NCBI RefSeq assembly: GCF_025148125.1
Contig: NZ_CP102267.1
Coordinates: forward strand, 1,622,501 to 1,686,500
Reading direction: 5' to 3'
Length of the DNA stretch: 64,000 bases
DNA from: Blautia wexlerae DSM 19850
GTDB lineage: Bacteria > Bacillota > Clostridia > Lachnospirales > Lachnospiraceae
Position 1 is the stretch's first letter; each line of letters opens with the position of its first letter. The position numbers and the translations under genes are program-made. Of the stretch, positions 9,006 to 17,654 are shown piece after piece. The notes beneath the pieces are model-generated. The model was not told the DNA's origin and did no database searches. It was given only the letters and a program-made list of their open reading frames with translations.

Positions 9006-9533
9006 ATGCAGATACATTTATCAGATATTTCATCCAGTGAAGGAATGCGTATTCAGAAGACTGCAGAGTTTGGAATGGATACGATCACCTTTCAATCAGG
9101 AAGCTTTCCGGTACTTGCAAAAGAACCCATAGAGCTTACGATCACGAATACAGGTGACAGAAATCTTGAGATCAGAGGAACGGGTAAGATTACCGTAGGT
9201 ATTCCCTGTGACAGATGTCTGGAAGAGGTTTCAACAGAGATTCCTTTGGAGATTGAGCGAAAACTTGATATGAAGCTTACGGATGAAGACCGTGTGAATG
9301 ATCTGGACGAAAGTTCTTATCTCACAGGTATGGACCTGGATGTGGACCAGCTGGTCTATCTTGAGGTACTGATGAGCTGGCCTTTGAAGGTTTTATGTAG
9401 AGAAGACTGCAAAGGAATCTGTAGCCAGTGCGGGAAAAACCTCAATGACGGTCCCTGTGGATGCGTCGAGGAACCTAAGGATCCCCGTATGGCAGCTATC
9501 AGTGATATATTTAGTAAATTTAAGGAGGTGTAA
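9006..9533 (+). CDS. YceD / DUF177 family protein
   Basis: 175 residues. The central PCDRCLEEVSTEIP and the C-terminal CREDCKGICSQCGKNL, followed by GPCGC, give the conserved cysteine pattern of the YceD family, which is found directly before rpmF in most bacteria. Roles proposed for the family include 23S rRNA or ribosomal protein metabolism; the cysteines suggest zinc binding. The stop codon is 4 bases before the L32 start, and the L32 ribosome binding site lies inside this gene, so the pair is translationally coupled. Confidence 0.88.
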   Translation: MQIHLSDISSSEGMRIQKTAEFGMDTITFQSGSFPVLAKEPIELTITNTGDRNLEIRGTGKITVGIPCDRCLEEVSTEIPLEIERKLDMKLTDEDRVNDLDESSYLTGMDLDVDQLVYLEVLMSWPLKVLCREDCKGICSQCGKNLNDGPCGCVEEPKDPRMAAISDIFSKFKEV

Positions 9534-9537
9534 CATA

Positions 9538-9720
9538 ATGTCCATCTGTCCGAAGAATAAATCTTCCAAAGCAAGACGCGATAAGAGAAGAGCAAACTGG
9601 AAAATGAGCGCTCCGAACCTTGTAAAATGCAGCAAATGTGGCGAACTGATGATGCCACACAGAGTATGCAAAGCTTGCGGAAGCTACAACAAAAAGGAAA
9701 TCATTAAAGTTGAAGACTAA
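9538..9720 (+). CDS. rpmF: 50S ribosomal protein L32
   Basis: A 60-residue protein starting MSICPKNKSSKARRDKRRAN. The C-terminal half carries CSKCG and, 9 residues later, CKACG, the zinc-ribbon form of L32. TAAGGAGGTG upstream of the ATG is a near-perfect ribosome binding site. In many Firmicutes plsX follows directly; here it is about 10 kb away at 19648, after an accessory block. Confidence 0.95.
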   Translation: MSICPKNKSSKARRDKRRANWKMSAPNLVKCSKCGELMMPHRVCKACGSYNKKEIIKVED

Positions 9721-9742
9721 TTTTTAATGGTTGCAAAGTATG

Positions 9743-9775
9743 GCAGGTTCTCCCGTTTGGGATGCCTGCTTTTTT
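9743..9775 (+). terminator. Intrinsic terminator after rpmF
   Basis: Outer stem GCAGG/CCTGC and inner stem TCCC/GGGA around GTTT, followed by six T. It ends the yceD-rpmF transcript, separating it from the accessory genes. Confidence 0.8.
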
Positions 9776-9937
9776 GTGTATTATTTTATGTTATAGGAAA
9801 TTACTCTGTAATGTTCCGGAATTGCTATAAAATTCTGTGTAGCGCGAAACGGTTTGCCGGGCAGCGTGGACAGTAACTGCAGATGATCCATATAAAGATA
9901 GATACATCTGAACATTATAATGGATGAGGAAAAAGTA

Positions 9938-11290
9938 ATGAATGAGAAGGAGAAGGTAAATCAGATCACAGAAGGTGTGATCTGGAAACAGCTGCTGTTA
10001 TTTTTCTTTCCTATTGTATTTGGAACATTTTTTCAGCAGATTTATAATACGGCAGATACTATTGTTGTCGGCCGTTTCGTAGGAAAACAGGCACTTGCTG
10101 CAGTTGGAGGTTCTGCCAGTCAGATCGCCAATCTGATCGTTGGCTTTTTTGTAGGGCTTTCCTCAGGGGCGGCAGTTGTGATTTCGCAGTTTTATGGGGC
10201 AAAAGATAAGAAGAATCTGAGTAAGGCACTGCATACAGCATTCGCATTCTCCATTGCAGCGGGAATTGTTCTTACTGTAGTGGGGATTTTTCTGACCAGA
10301 CCTGCATTAATGCTTATGAAGACACCTGCAGATGTGGTAGAGGACTCTGCAGTGTATCTTCATATTTATTTTGGCGGAATGGTTTTTAACCTGGTTTATA
10401 ATATGGGGGCCGCCATCCTGCGTGCAGTAGGAGACTCCAAAAGACCACTGTATGTTCTGATCATTACCTGTGTGCTGAACATTATTCTTGATCTGCTGTT
10501 TGTGGTTGCGTTTGGCATGGGTGTGACAGGAGTAGCTGTTGCTACAGTTACTTCTCAGGTAATCAGTGCGCTGATCGTAACAGTAATGCTTCTGAAAACC
10601 AGAGAGATATATGTGCTGAAGATCAATCAGATCCGTTTTGACAGAAGAATGCTGTTTTCAGTTCTGAGAATCGGTATTCCGGCAGGTCTGGAATCTGTAA
10701 TGTATAATATTTCCAATATTGTGATACAGGTATTTGTAAATAATCTGGGAACTGACACAGTGGCGGCATGGGGAACTCTTGGGAAAATCGATGCTATTTT
10801 CTGGATGGTGATCAATGCGTTCGCAATTTCCATTACTACCTTTGTGGGACAGAATTTCGGAGCCGGCAAATATCACCGTATGCGAAAGAGTGTGAGTGTC
10901 TGCATGGTCATGAGTATGGTCAGTTCTGCGGTGATGATCATTTTGATGTATTCATTTGCTCCCTGGATTTATCGTCTGTTTACCACAGACAGTGCAGTGA
11001 TCGTCCATGGTGTTCATATGAGTCGTTTTTTACTGCCGTCCTATTTCATTTATGTGATCATAGGGATTCTGTCCGGGGCACTGAGGGGTACCGGGAAGGT
11101 TCTGGTGCCTATGCTCCTTACCTGCGGCGGTGTGTGTTCCCTGAGAATCCTGTGGCTTTTTACAGCCGGACAGATGTACCCGGGAATTAATACGATCATG
11201 CTCAGTTATCCGGTTTCATGGAGCATTACGGCAGTATTGTTTATTGTATATTATTTTATGAAATTTCCAGGAAAGAAAAAGGAGAATTAA
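9938..11290 (+). CDS. MATE family efflux transporter
   Basis: A 450-residue membrane protein with about 12 helices. The first helix region (IVFGTFFQQIYNTADTIVVG) and GAAILRAVGDSKRPLYV are typical of the NorM/DinF-like MATE family, which exports organic cations and drugs using sodium or proton gradients. GAGGA lies 7 bases before the ATG at 9938, so this start is chosen over 9920. It is transcribed alone; the next gene starts 150 bases later. Substrate cannot be read from the sequence. Confidence 0.9.
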   Translation: MNEKEKVNQITEGVIWKQLLLFFFPIVFGTFFQQIYNTADTIVVGRFVGKQALAAVGGSASQIANLIVGFFVGLSSGAAVVISQFYGAKDKKNLSKALHTAFAFSIAAGIVLTVVGIFLTRPALMLMKTPADVVEDSAVYLHIYFGGMVFNLVYNMGAAILRAVGDSKRPLYVLIITCVLNIILDLLFVVAFGMGVTGVAVATVTSQVISALIVTVMLLKTREIYVLKINQIRFDRRMLFSVLRIGIPAGLESVMYNISNIVIQVFVNNLGTDTVAAWGTLGKIDAIFWMVINAFAISITTFVGQNFGAGKYHRMRKSVSVCMVMSMVSSAVMIILMYSFAPWIYRLFTTDSAVIVHGVHMSRFLLPSYFIYVIIGILSGALRGTGKVLVPMLLTCGGVCSLRILWLFTAGQMYPGINTIMLSYPVSWSITAVLFIVYYFMKFPGKKKEN

Positions 11291-11442
11291 TCATTTTTCG
11301 GTACACCATTTTTCATGAAATAATGCAGTTTATCCTATGTCTGTTGCCGAAATTCACCAGATAAGGTAAGCTAAGAACAAAGGAAATTGAGAATAAAGAT
11401 AACGGATCGAGTAGTAATGTAAAATGAAAGTATGAAAAAAGC

Positions 11443-13659
11443 ATGAGAAAACAGAAAATAACAGTTCTGATTTTAATGATAACTCTGTGCCTGACTGGCA
11501 TATGGGGAATGAAAAAAAATACCACAGTATGGGGCGCGGTGATCCGGGTAAATGATGTGATCGTACCGAAGGATATTCCTGCAGTAGCTGTAGAAATAAA
11601 TAAAAGCAGCGAACTGATTACTGAGAAACTGTCTCGGGTTTTCTATACAGTTTATACAGACACAGATACACTGCATATTCCAGTGTTCTGGGATGTTTCG
11701 TCTGTAAATATGAAACTGGCAGGCGTTTACACAATGAAAGGTGTACTGAAGCTTCCGCCTGAGTATGCTTTTGATGAGAGTGAAAGTCTGCAGGTACAGA
11801 CAACTGTTTCTGTGCAGTACCCGGACAAACCGGATATTAATATATATTACAGGCTGACTGCGGCAGGAATCTATATATTTCCCTGGTTGAAGCAGGAAAA
11901 TTTTGACTCCATGGAAGCTTATCTGAAGAAAGAAAGCGGACAGTGGATCAACCTCACTGAGGAGGGCTTTGCTCTCTGTGAAGAGGAGGGCCTGTATGTA
12001 TCTAACCAGAGTATGGTTGTGGGCAATACCTATTCTCTGTTGGTAACCTATGATAATGGAAGGAAGCAGACCAATACTCTGCGGTTTCAATACCAAAAAG
12101 ACGGCAGTCTTAAAATTTACGGTTATCAGCACAGTTTGCTTGGAAACACAGAGAAGCCTGGAAAGATCATCTGCTCTTATGATACCGGAGATGAGAAATA
12201 TCTCAGCAGATGTGCTGCCTATGCAGTAAAAACGGGGGGAAGCCTGAAGCAGATTGAGAAAGAATTGAAGGAGAATGTCAGACTGCGTGTCAGCACTGCA
12301 GAAACATTTGAAAATACAGCGGAGAATCCGGAGCTGATTTTGGAATCCTCCTGGGATCTGAGCCAGGTAAATACAAAAAAACAAGGCGTGTACAAGGTAA
12401 CCGGGTCATTTGTGATCCCAGAGGGATATGAAGTAGCTGACAGCCTGACGCTGCCAGAGGCATATGCATATCTTTCTGTACAGAAAAAAGGAGAACCACA
12501 GATAAATACCTACAGCATGCCGGCTGTAGATCTGTTGGAATTTCCGGTGCTGCTGGATGGATTTTCTGCAGAGGAACGCCGGAACATACAGGTTTACCTC
12601 TCTGAGAATGAGGGAAATTACCGGAAAATTGATGATGACTTGGTGGAAGTGACTTCTGATGGAATTCAGATTTATTACAGAGAGATATTAAAGAAAGGAC
12701 AGAACTACCAGATCTGTGCTGTCTATGAGAAAGGGAGCACAGGAATTTATTCTTTTTCCTATAATGATGCGTTTATTGTCAATGAATACTGGCATGAGCG
12801 AAATTTTTCGGACAGAGAGGAAAAAGATCTTCCTGACATTGTGCAGAAAGCACCTGCTTCGTCAGAAGTAGTACAGGAAGAAAAGAAAGAGAATCTGAAT
12901 ACGGGAAGTGCCGGATATCATTATGGTGACTCTTACGGAACAGACAATAATACAGACGGACAGAATAGCAGCAGTAACAAAGCTTCTGATGCAAAATCTG
13001 CTGAAATATCGGATACAGAGAATTCCGTGACAGAGTTAAGCACCGACACCATTACTGCAGTCAGTGGAAAGAGAATGCTTCTTATGATCCAACAGAATGG
13101 AAGTGCAAGGTTTGAGAAACAGGGAATCTCTGTAACATTTTCTCCGGATACAGTGAACGGATGGAAGATCAATGCAGAGGATGAAATCCAGATAAGAATC
13201 GAGAAAACGTCAGAAACTGCATTTTCTCTGCGGATTTTTGTCAGAGGTGAGGAGGTAACAGAAGTTCCGGGAACAGTGGTGGAATTTCAGACATCTGTGT
13301 TTGGCGGAATCCAGTTACCTGAAACAGTAAAAGCGGAGGATGTGCAGGGAAATCAATATGCAGTGAATTATCAGGAAAAGCAAAATGTTCTCCGTATGGA
13401 AATCAGCCAGACGGGAGACTATTTCCTCATAGATGGAGAATCAGAAAGTATGGGAGATCAGACGGATGAGGACAGTGTGGAAGCTGTTTCAGATGGAGAA
13501 GATACAGGATTTACAGAAGAAGAGTCGGTGCCGGAAGAGAAAACAGAACAGAAAACAGAAGCTTCCGGCAGGCAGCTTCTGATGATAATACCTACATTAC
13601 TGGCAGTATGTATCATGGCATTTGCTGCTATTTTTGTATTTTGTAAAAAACGCAGATAA
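11443..13659 (+). CDS. Large cell-surface protein with Ig-like repeats and C-terminal membrane anchor
   Basis: 738 residues. A signal peptide (residues 1-30, ending near TTVWGA) and a C-terminal hydrophobic helix followed by CKKRR predict a protein anchored in the membrane with its bulk outside. Two related segments, PVFWDVSSVNMKLAGVYTM and SSWDLSQVNTKKQGVYKVTG, share the W-D-x-S-x-V-N...G-x-Y pattern of bacterial Ig-like domains. A Ser/Asp/Asn-rich linker lies near residues 485-535, and an acidic stretch precedes the anchor. No LPxTG sortase signal is present. It is followed after 52 bases by a sensor kinase, suggesting the two work together at the envelope. The exact role is unknown. Confidence 0.7.
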   Translation: MRKQKITVLILMITLCLTGIWGMKKNTTVWGAVIRVNDVIVPKDIPAVAVEINKSSELITEKLSRVFYTVYTDTDTLHIPVFWDVSSVNMKLAGVYTMKGVLKLPPEYAFDESESLQVQTTVSVQYPDKPDINIYYRLTAAGIYIFPWLKQENFDSMEAYLKKESGQWINLTEEGFALCEEEGLYVSNQSMVVGNTYSLLVTYDNGRKQTNTLRFQYQKDGSLKIYGYQHSLLGNTEKPGKIICSYDTGDEKYLSRCAAYAVKTGGSLKQIEKELKENVRLRVSTAETFENTAENPELILESSWDLSQVNTKKQGVYKVTGSFVIPEGYEVADSLTLPEAYAYLSVQKKGEPQINTYSMPAVDLLEFPVLLDGFSAEERRNIQVYLSENEGNYRKIDDDLVEVTSDGIQIYYREILKKGQNYQICAVYEKGSTGIYSFSYNDAFIVNEYWHERNFSDREEKDLPDIVQKAPASSEVVQEEKKENLNTGSAGYHYGDSYGTDNNTDGQNSSSNKASDAKSAEISDTENSVTELSTDTITAVSGKRMLLMIQQNGSARFEKQGISVTFSPDTVNGWKINAEDEIQIRIEKTSETAFSLRIFVRGEEVTEVPGTVVEFQTSVFGGIQLPETVKAEDVQGNQYAVNYQEKQNVLRMEISQTGDYFLIDGESESMGDQTDEDSVEAVSDGEDTGFTEEESVPEEKTEQKTEASGRQLLMIIPTLLAVCIMAFAAIFVFCKKRR

Positions 13660-13711
13660 GGGACAGAGGAAAAGCAAAAAAAGCACCCGAAAACAGAAGG
13701 AGGTGTCAGCA

Positions 13712-15616
13712 ATGAAGAAGAACTGGAAATATTCATTACTACTTATAGCAACTGTATTTGCATTGACTATGGGCATATTCTTTCTGTTTTACCGCTTTGA
13801 TAACAAATATACGGCCAGGGGGGACCAGGCCATTCAGGGAATCCTCTATGTGCCTGATGATGATTCTGTGCATTATCTTGCCAGGGAATGGGAATATTAT
13901 CCGGATGTATTGCTGACACCGCAGGAAATAAAGGAACAGAAGGAGGACTACTACAGCCGTTATGTTTCCATTGGCGAGTACGGTGGAATGGACCTGGGCG
14001 ACAAAAATAAATCTCCTTTTGGAAGTGGTACCTATCGGATGACCCTGGTGCTTCCTGAAAAAGAAAAACAATATGCTATTGGCCTGACAGAGATTTTTTC
14101 TGCTTACAAGCTGTATATTAATGGGGAATTGATGGGGCAGATGGGAAATCCGGATCCGGACAATTACCAGGAGCAGATTCAGAACAGGGTATTTACCTTT
14201 GAGGGAAAAGGAACTGCAGAGATTGTGATCGCAGTGACAGACAAACATTCGGTGTCATCGGGAATTCAGTATGTGCCGGTTTTGGCTTCTCCTTTTAAAG
14301 TGAATATTATCCGCGGGTTGTCGCTTATGATTGCTGTGGTATTTATGGCTTTTACATTTTTTGTCCTGATTTTTTCAGTGTATATGTATATGCGAACTAA
14401 AAAAGTGGAGTTTGGACTTTTTGCCCTGCTTTGTATCTGTGTGCTGGGATATGGTTCTTATCCGATCCTGCATTCCTTTGTTGCAGTAAAAGTACAGCCT
14501 TGTTATGGAATGGAGGCATTGTTCTATTATCTGATGTTTGCCGGTGTTATGCTGGTACAACAGAAGATCCTGGGAGGTGAGGAAAGGATTCCGGAAATTC
14601 TTGCAGGTGTGGCCGCAGTAGCCGGAGTGATGGTTTTTGTGGCAGAAATGCTGTGCAGCAGAGCCCAGTCTGCAACAGGGCTGTATCTGATCTCTAAGCT
14701 TACAGAGATTTTGAAGTGGGCAGCAGCCGGTTATCTGCTTTTCAGAAGTGTAAAGGAGATAAAACAGAAGTACAGTAATGTACTTTTAGTGGGAATTGTT
14801 GTTTATGCAGCGTCTCTGGCAGCAGACCGGATATGGAGATTATATGAGCCGATCATTGGCGGGTGGTTTATGGAAATTGGTGCAGCAGTGCTTGTAGCCA
14901 GTGTGGGACTGACTCTGTGGATGGAGCTTGCCAATGCTTACAGATTTCAGCTTACCTATGGAGAATACAGCCGTCAGATGGAACAGAAACTGCAGATACA
15001 GAAACAGAATTATGAGGAACTTACAGAAAAGATGGATGAGATCAGCAGGATGCGCCATGATATGAGACACCATCTGCGCACCATCATGTCTTACACCCAG
15101 CAGGGAAAATATCAGGAGATGATGGAATATCTGCAGGAGTATGCATCCGTTATAACAGAAGAGGAAAAGCTAATCTGTTATTGCAGAAACATGGCCGTAG
15201 ATGCAGTGATCCATTTTTATGCAGGAGAACTGAGGAAGAAAGGGATTCCTTTTGAATGTGATATGATGCTGCCACAGAATATTGGCATTTCAGATACAGA
15301 TCTGTGCAAAATATATGGAAATCTTCTGGAAAATGCCGTAGATGCAGTAAAAGATCTGCTGCCGGAAAATAAGCCTTATGTAAAGATGCTTACAAAGGTT
15401 AAGAACAGGAAGCTTCTGATAGAGATTTCAAATCCATATTCCAATGGAATCCAGCGAAGGGAAAAAGTTTTTTATTCAACAAAGCATGAAGGCTTTGGAA
15501 TCGGAACAGCGTCTGTGGCAGAAGTGGTACAACGAATGGGCGGATATGTAGTTTTTAATACAGAAGAGGGTATTTTTAAAGTAAATATCTTTCTGCCGGT
15601 GAAAACAGTACAGTAA
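13712..15616 (+). CDS. Membrane sensor histidine kinase with 7TM-type sensor and GHKL ATPase domain
   Basis: 634 residues. One N-terminal helix, an extracellular region of about 180 residues (including FGSGTYRMTLVLPEKEKQ and YKLYINGELMGQMGNPDP, resembling the 7TMR-DISM extracellular fold), then seven helices, a coiled coil and the kinase core. The phosphoacceptor is likely His449 in RMRHDMRHHLRT. NLLENAVDAV is the N box and GFGIGTASVAEVV a G box of the AgrC/LytS-like GHKL type. GAAGGAGGTG precedes the ATG at 13712. It faces a LytTR regulator on the opposite strand, the probable partner. Confidence 0.85.
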   Translation: MKKNWKYSLLLIATVFALTMGIFFLFYRFDNKYTARGDQAIQGILYVPDDDSVHYLAREWEYYPDVLLTPQEIKEQKEDYYSRYVSIGEYGGMDLGDKNKSPFGSGTYRMTLVLPEKEKQYAIGLTEIFSAYKLYINGELMGQMGNPDPDNYQEQIQNRVFTFEGKGTAEIVIAVTDKHSVSSGIQYVPVLASPFKVNIIRGLSLMIAVVFMAFTFFVLIFSVYMYMRTKKVEFGLFALLCICVLGYGSYPILHSFVAVKVQPCYGMEALFYYLMFAGVMLVQQKILGGEERIPEILAGVAAVAGVMVFVAEMLCSRAQSATGLYLISKLTEILKWAAAGYLLFRSVKEIKQKYSNVLLVGIVVYAASLAADRIWRLYEPIIGGWFMEIGAAVLVASVGLTLWMELANAYRFQLTYGEYSRQMEQKLQIQKQNYEELTEKMDEISRMRHDMRHHLRTIMSYTQQGKYQEMMEYLQEYASVITEEEKLICYCRNMAVDAVIHFYAGELRKKGIPFECDMMLPQNIGISDTDLCKIYGNLLENAVDAVKDLLPENKPYVKMLTKVKNRKLLIEISNPYSNGIQRREKVFYSTKHEGFGIGTASVAEVVQRMGGYVVFNTEEGIFKVNIFLPVKTVQ

Positions 15617-15660
15617 ATAAATAGTTACTGCCCGGAGGGGAAGAGGCATATCGGAAATAC

Positions 15661-16383
15661 TTATTTATCAGAGTCTGAAGAGAATAAGTATTCCAGATAT
15701 GCTTTTTTTATTGCGTTGGAGCCACGCTTGCGTACAGTAACAAGCTCCTGATTGTCCATAACAAAGCCTTCATCTGTGGATTTCTCGATGTGATCCATAT
15801 TTACGATACAGCCTCTGTAACAGGAGAGAAAACATTTCATTCCCTCCAGAAGCTCTTCGAATTTCTGGAAGGTTATGTAGGAGCGTATAATGCCTGCATC
15901 TGTGGTATGTACCTGAACTGCATTGCGGTAGGTATCCACGTACAGGATGCTCCTGACAGGGATCTTTACAGGGGTACGGTCGGAAATCAGCTCTATATAT
16001 CTGGAATTCTGCGACTGCCTGAACTGGATTGTTGAGAGGATCCGGCAAAGCTTCTCCGGGTCAAAGGGCTTCAGCAGATAGTAGGATGCCTGTACATCAT
16101 AGCTTTCCACAGCAAAGGAATCACTGCTTGAAATAAAAATCAGAGCAGCTGTATCCCTGGCTTCGCGGAGCTTTCTGGCTGCATCCATACCGGTCATACT
16201 GCCCATATAAATATCCATAATGATCAGGTCGTAAAATCCGGGTATGTATTTAGTAAAAAAAGCTTCTGCGCTGGAATACAAATGGATGTCTGCGGATGTG
16301 TTCTGGGATTCATAATAAGAAGAAATGACAGATTTTACCTGACGCAGATCTTCCTTTGAATCGTCAAGGATTGCAATATTCAA
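15661..16383 (-). CDS. LytTR-family response regulator
   Basis: 240 residues. The receiver domain has the acidic pair LDD at residues 6-8, the phosphoacceptor Asp57 in LIIMDIYMG, and the conserved Lys in YLLKPFDP. The second half (from about 135) with VRSILYVDTYRNAVQVHT and FLSCYRGCIVNMDHIE is a LytTR DNA-binding domain. It is convergent with the sensor kinase rather than in one operon with it, with only 44 bases between the stops. The start is TTG with AGGAGG 8 bases upstream; no ATG fits better. It probably controls envelope or secreted protein genes nearby. Confidence 0.88.
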   Translation of the reverse strand: MNIAILDDSKEDLRQVKSVISSYYESQNTSADIHLYSSAEAFFTKYIPGFYDLIIMDIYMGSMTGMDAARKLREARDTAALIFISSSDSFAVESYDVQASYYLLKPFDPEKLCRILSTIQFRQSQNSRYIELISDRTPVKIPVRSILYVDTYRNAVQVHTTDAGIIRSYITFQKFEELLEGMKCFLSCYRGCIVNMDHIEKSTDEGFVMDNQELVTVRKRGSNAIKKAYLEYLFSSDSDK

Positions 16384-16384
16384 A

Positions 16385-16397
16385 AGGAGTACCTCCT
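16385..16397 (-). promoter_or_regulatory. Ribosome binding site inside a small hairpin
   Basis: On the minus strand the AGGAGG of the LytTR regulator gene lies in AGGAGGTACTCCT, where AGGAG can pair with CTCCT across a 3-base turn. Together with the TTG start this would hold translation of the regulator low. Confidence 0.35.
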
Positions 16398-16494
16398 AAA
16401 TTAACTTAAACATAATTTGTATTTTAGCGTATTTTCATGAGTTATTCAAGTACGGATTCCTTACTGAAAGCAAGTAATACCATAAGTATTTATT

Positions 16495-16568
16495 CATTTT
16501 TCCATATTTCATGAAAAATGTCATTTAATCCCATGTATCTTGAAAATAAGACTGAAATTTTTTATAGT
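16495..16568 (+). promoter_or_regulatory. Promoter and upstream inverted repeat of secreted protein gene
   Basis: TTGAAA (16540-16545) and TATAGT (16563-16568) are 17 bases apart. Twenty bases before the -35 is an 8-bp inverted repeat, CATTTTTC and GAAAAATG with a 10-base spacer (16495-16520), a possible binding site for an activator. Whether this is the adjacent LytTR regulator is a guess; no clear LytTR direct repeat was recognised. Confidence 0.5.
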
Positions 16569-16631
16569 AAGAACATAGAAATTCAGTTTAGAAATATGTA
16601 CACACATTTTAAGAAAGGATGGTAAAAAAAT

Positions 16632-17444
16632 ATGAAAAACTGGAAAAAAATAATGGCAGGTCTTTGTGCTGCTGCAATGGTAAGCTCTATGGTTGTTCCG
16701 GTATGGGCAGCAGAGGAGACTACAGAAGAAGCAGCAGATGACGGAGATGTCGCGGATGTATCAGAGGCAATGTTAGGACTCTGGAAGGACAGCGCAGGAG
16801 ATATCTACGGATTCTACAAAGATAATTCGTTTTTTGGTCAGTGGAAGGATGAAGAGCAGGATGTTCTTGGTGTATATGCCCTGAGTTCAGACGGAGAATA
16901 TACAGCTCTGGTAATGCAGTTCGCAAATGACGACGGCACGTATGATGATGAAAATATGGTAACTTATCTGGTGCAGGCAAATGAGGAAGAGAATCTTCTG
17001 GAACTTTATGATCCGGACAGTCTGGACCTGACTGCAACCCTGGAGCCTTATGAGGCAGACGGTGATGAGTCGGATTACAATCAGACTTATCAGGATATGG
17101 GTGATATCCTGACAGAGTGTTATTCCGGCGAAACAGAAGCGGGTGAGACTTTTATTTATGCAGCTAATGATGATGGAACTTTCTGCTCAGTACTTGTGAT
17201 CGATCAGGATGATAACTATGTAAGCTTTGTTGGTGAAGGTACTTTTGATGAAGAGAATGGTACTGTGACGATTACTGATGAAGTTTCTGAGATGGCACTT
17301 ACTTTTGGCGTGGCAGTGAATGATGATGATACACTGACACTGGATATGGGTGATCTTGGAAGCGCTACTGTAGAGGAAGCTACGCTGGCGGTTGCTGTGC
17401 AGGGACTGAAGTATGCAGTTGAGAATGGAACTGAGATGAACTAA
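16632..17444 (+). CDS. Secreted acidic protein of unknown function
   Basis: 270 residues with a clear signal peptide ending at PVWAAEE (cleavage near residue 25). The mature part is strongly acidic, rich in Asp and Glu. Two loosely similar halves each contain a segment with the pattern FY.DN.FFGQW or IYAANDDGTF followed by short beta strands, suggesting a repeated beta-rich fold similar to lipocalin-like or META-like small domains, but no family is recognised with certainty. AAAGGATGG precedes the ATG. It lies just behind the divergent LytTR regulator, a plausible controller. No cell-wall anchor is present, so it is probably released. Confidence 0.65.
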   Translation: MKNWKKIMAGLCAAAMVSSMVVPVWAAEETTEEAADDGDVADVSEAMLGLWKDSAGDIYGFYKDNSFFGQWKDEEQDVLGVYALSSDGEYTALVMQFANDDGTYDDENMVTYLVQANEEENLLELYDPDSLDLTATLEPYEADGDESDYNQTYQDMGDILTECYSGETEAGETFIYAANDDGTFCSVLVIDQDDNYVSFVGEGTFDEENGTVTITDEVSEMALTFGVAVNDDDTLTLDMGDLGSATVEEATLAVAVQGLKYAVENGTEMN

Positions 17445-17485
17445 GCAATTCTTTTTCAGGAACAAAAATATGTGATTTTGAGGAT

Positions 17486-17526
17486 ACTCCTCTTCGGATA
17501 GATTTATTCGGAGGGGAGTGTTTTTT
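17486..17526 (+). terminator. Intrinsic terminator after the secreted protein gene
   Basis: A stem of about 13 pairs (including G-T pairs) between ACTCCTCTTCGGA and TTCGGAGGGGAGT, then six T. Confidence 0.8.
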
Positions 17527-17654
17527 CTGTGCCGGGGGTTTTAGAATGGCTGGGAAGATGGTATAATGAGGAGCGAATTCTATAGTTTTTGTGGAAGTGT
17601 TACAGATGAGCAGAAACAGACAGGAAGCGAAAATTACGAGAGAGGTTTGAATTT

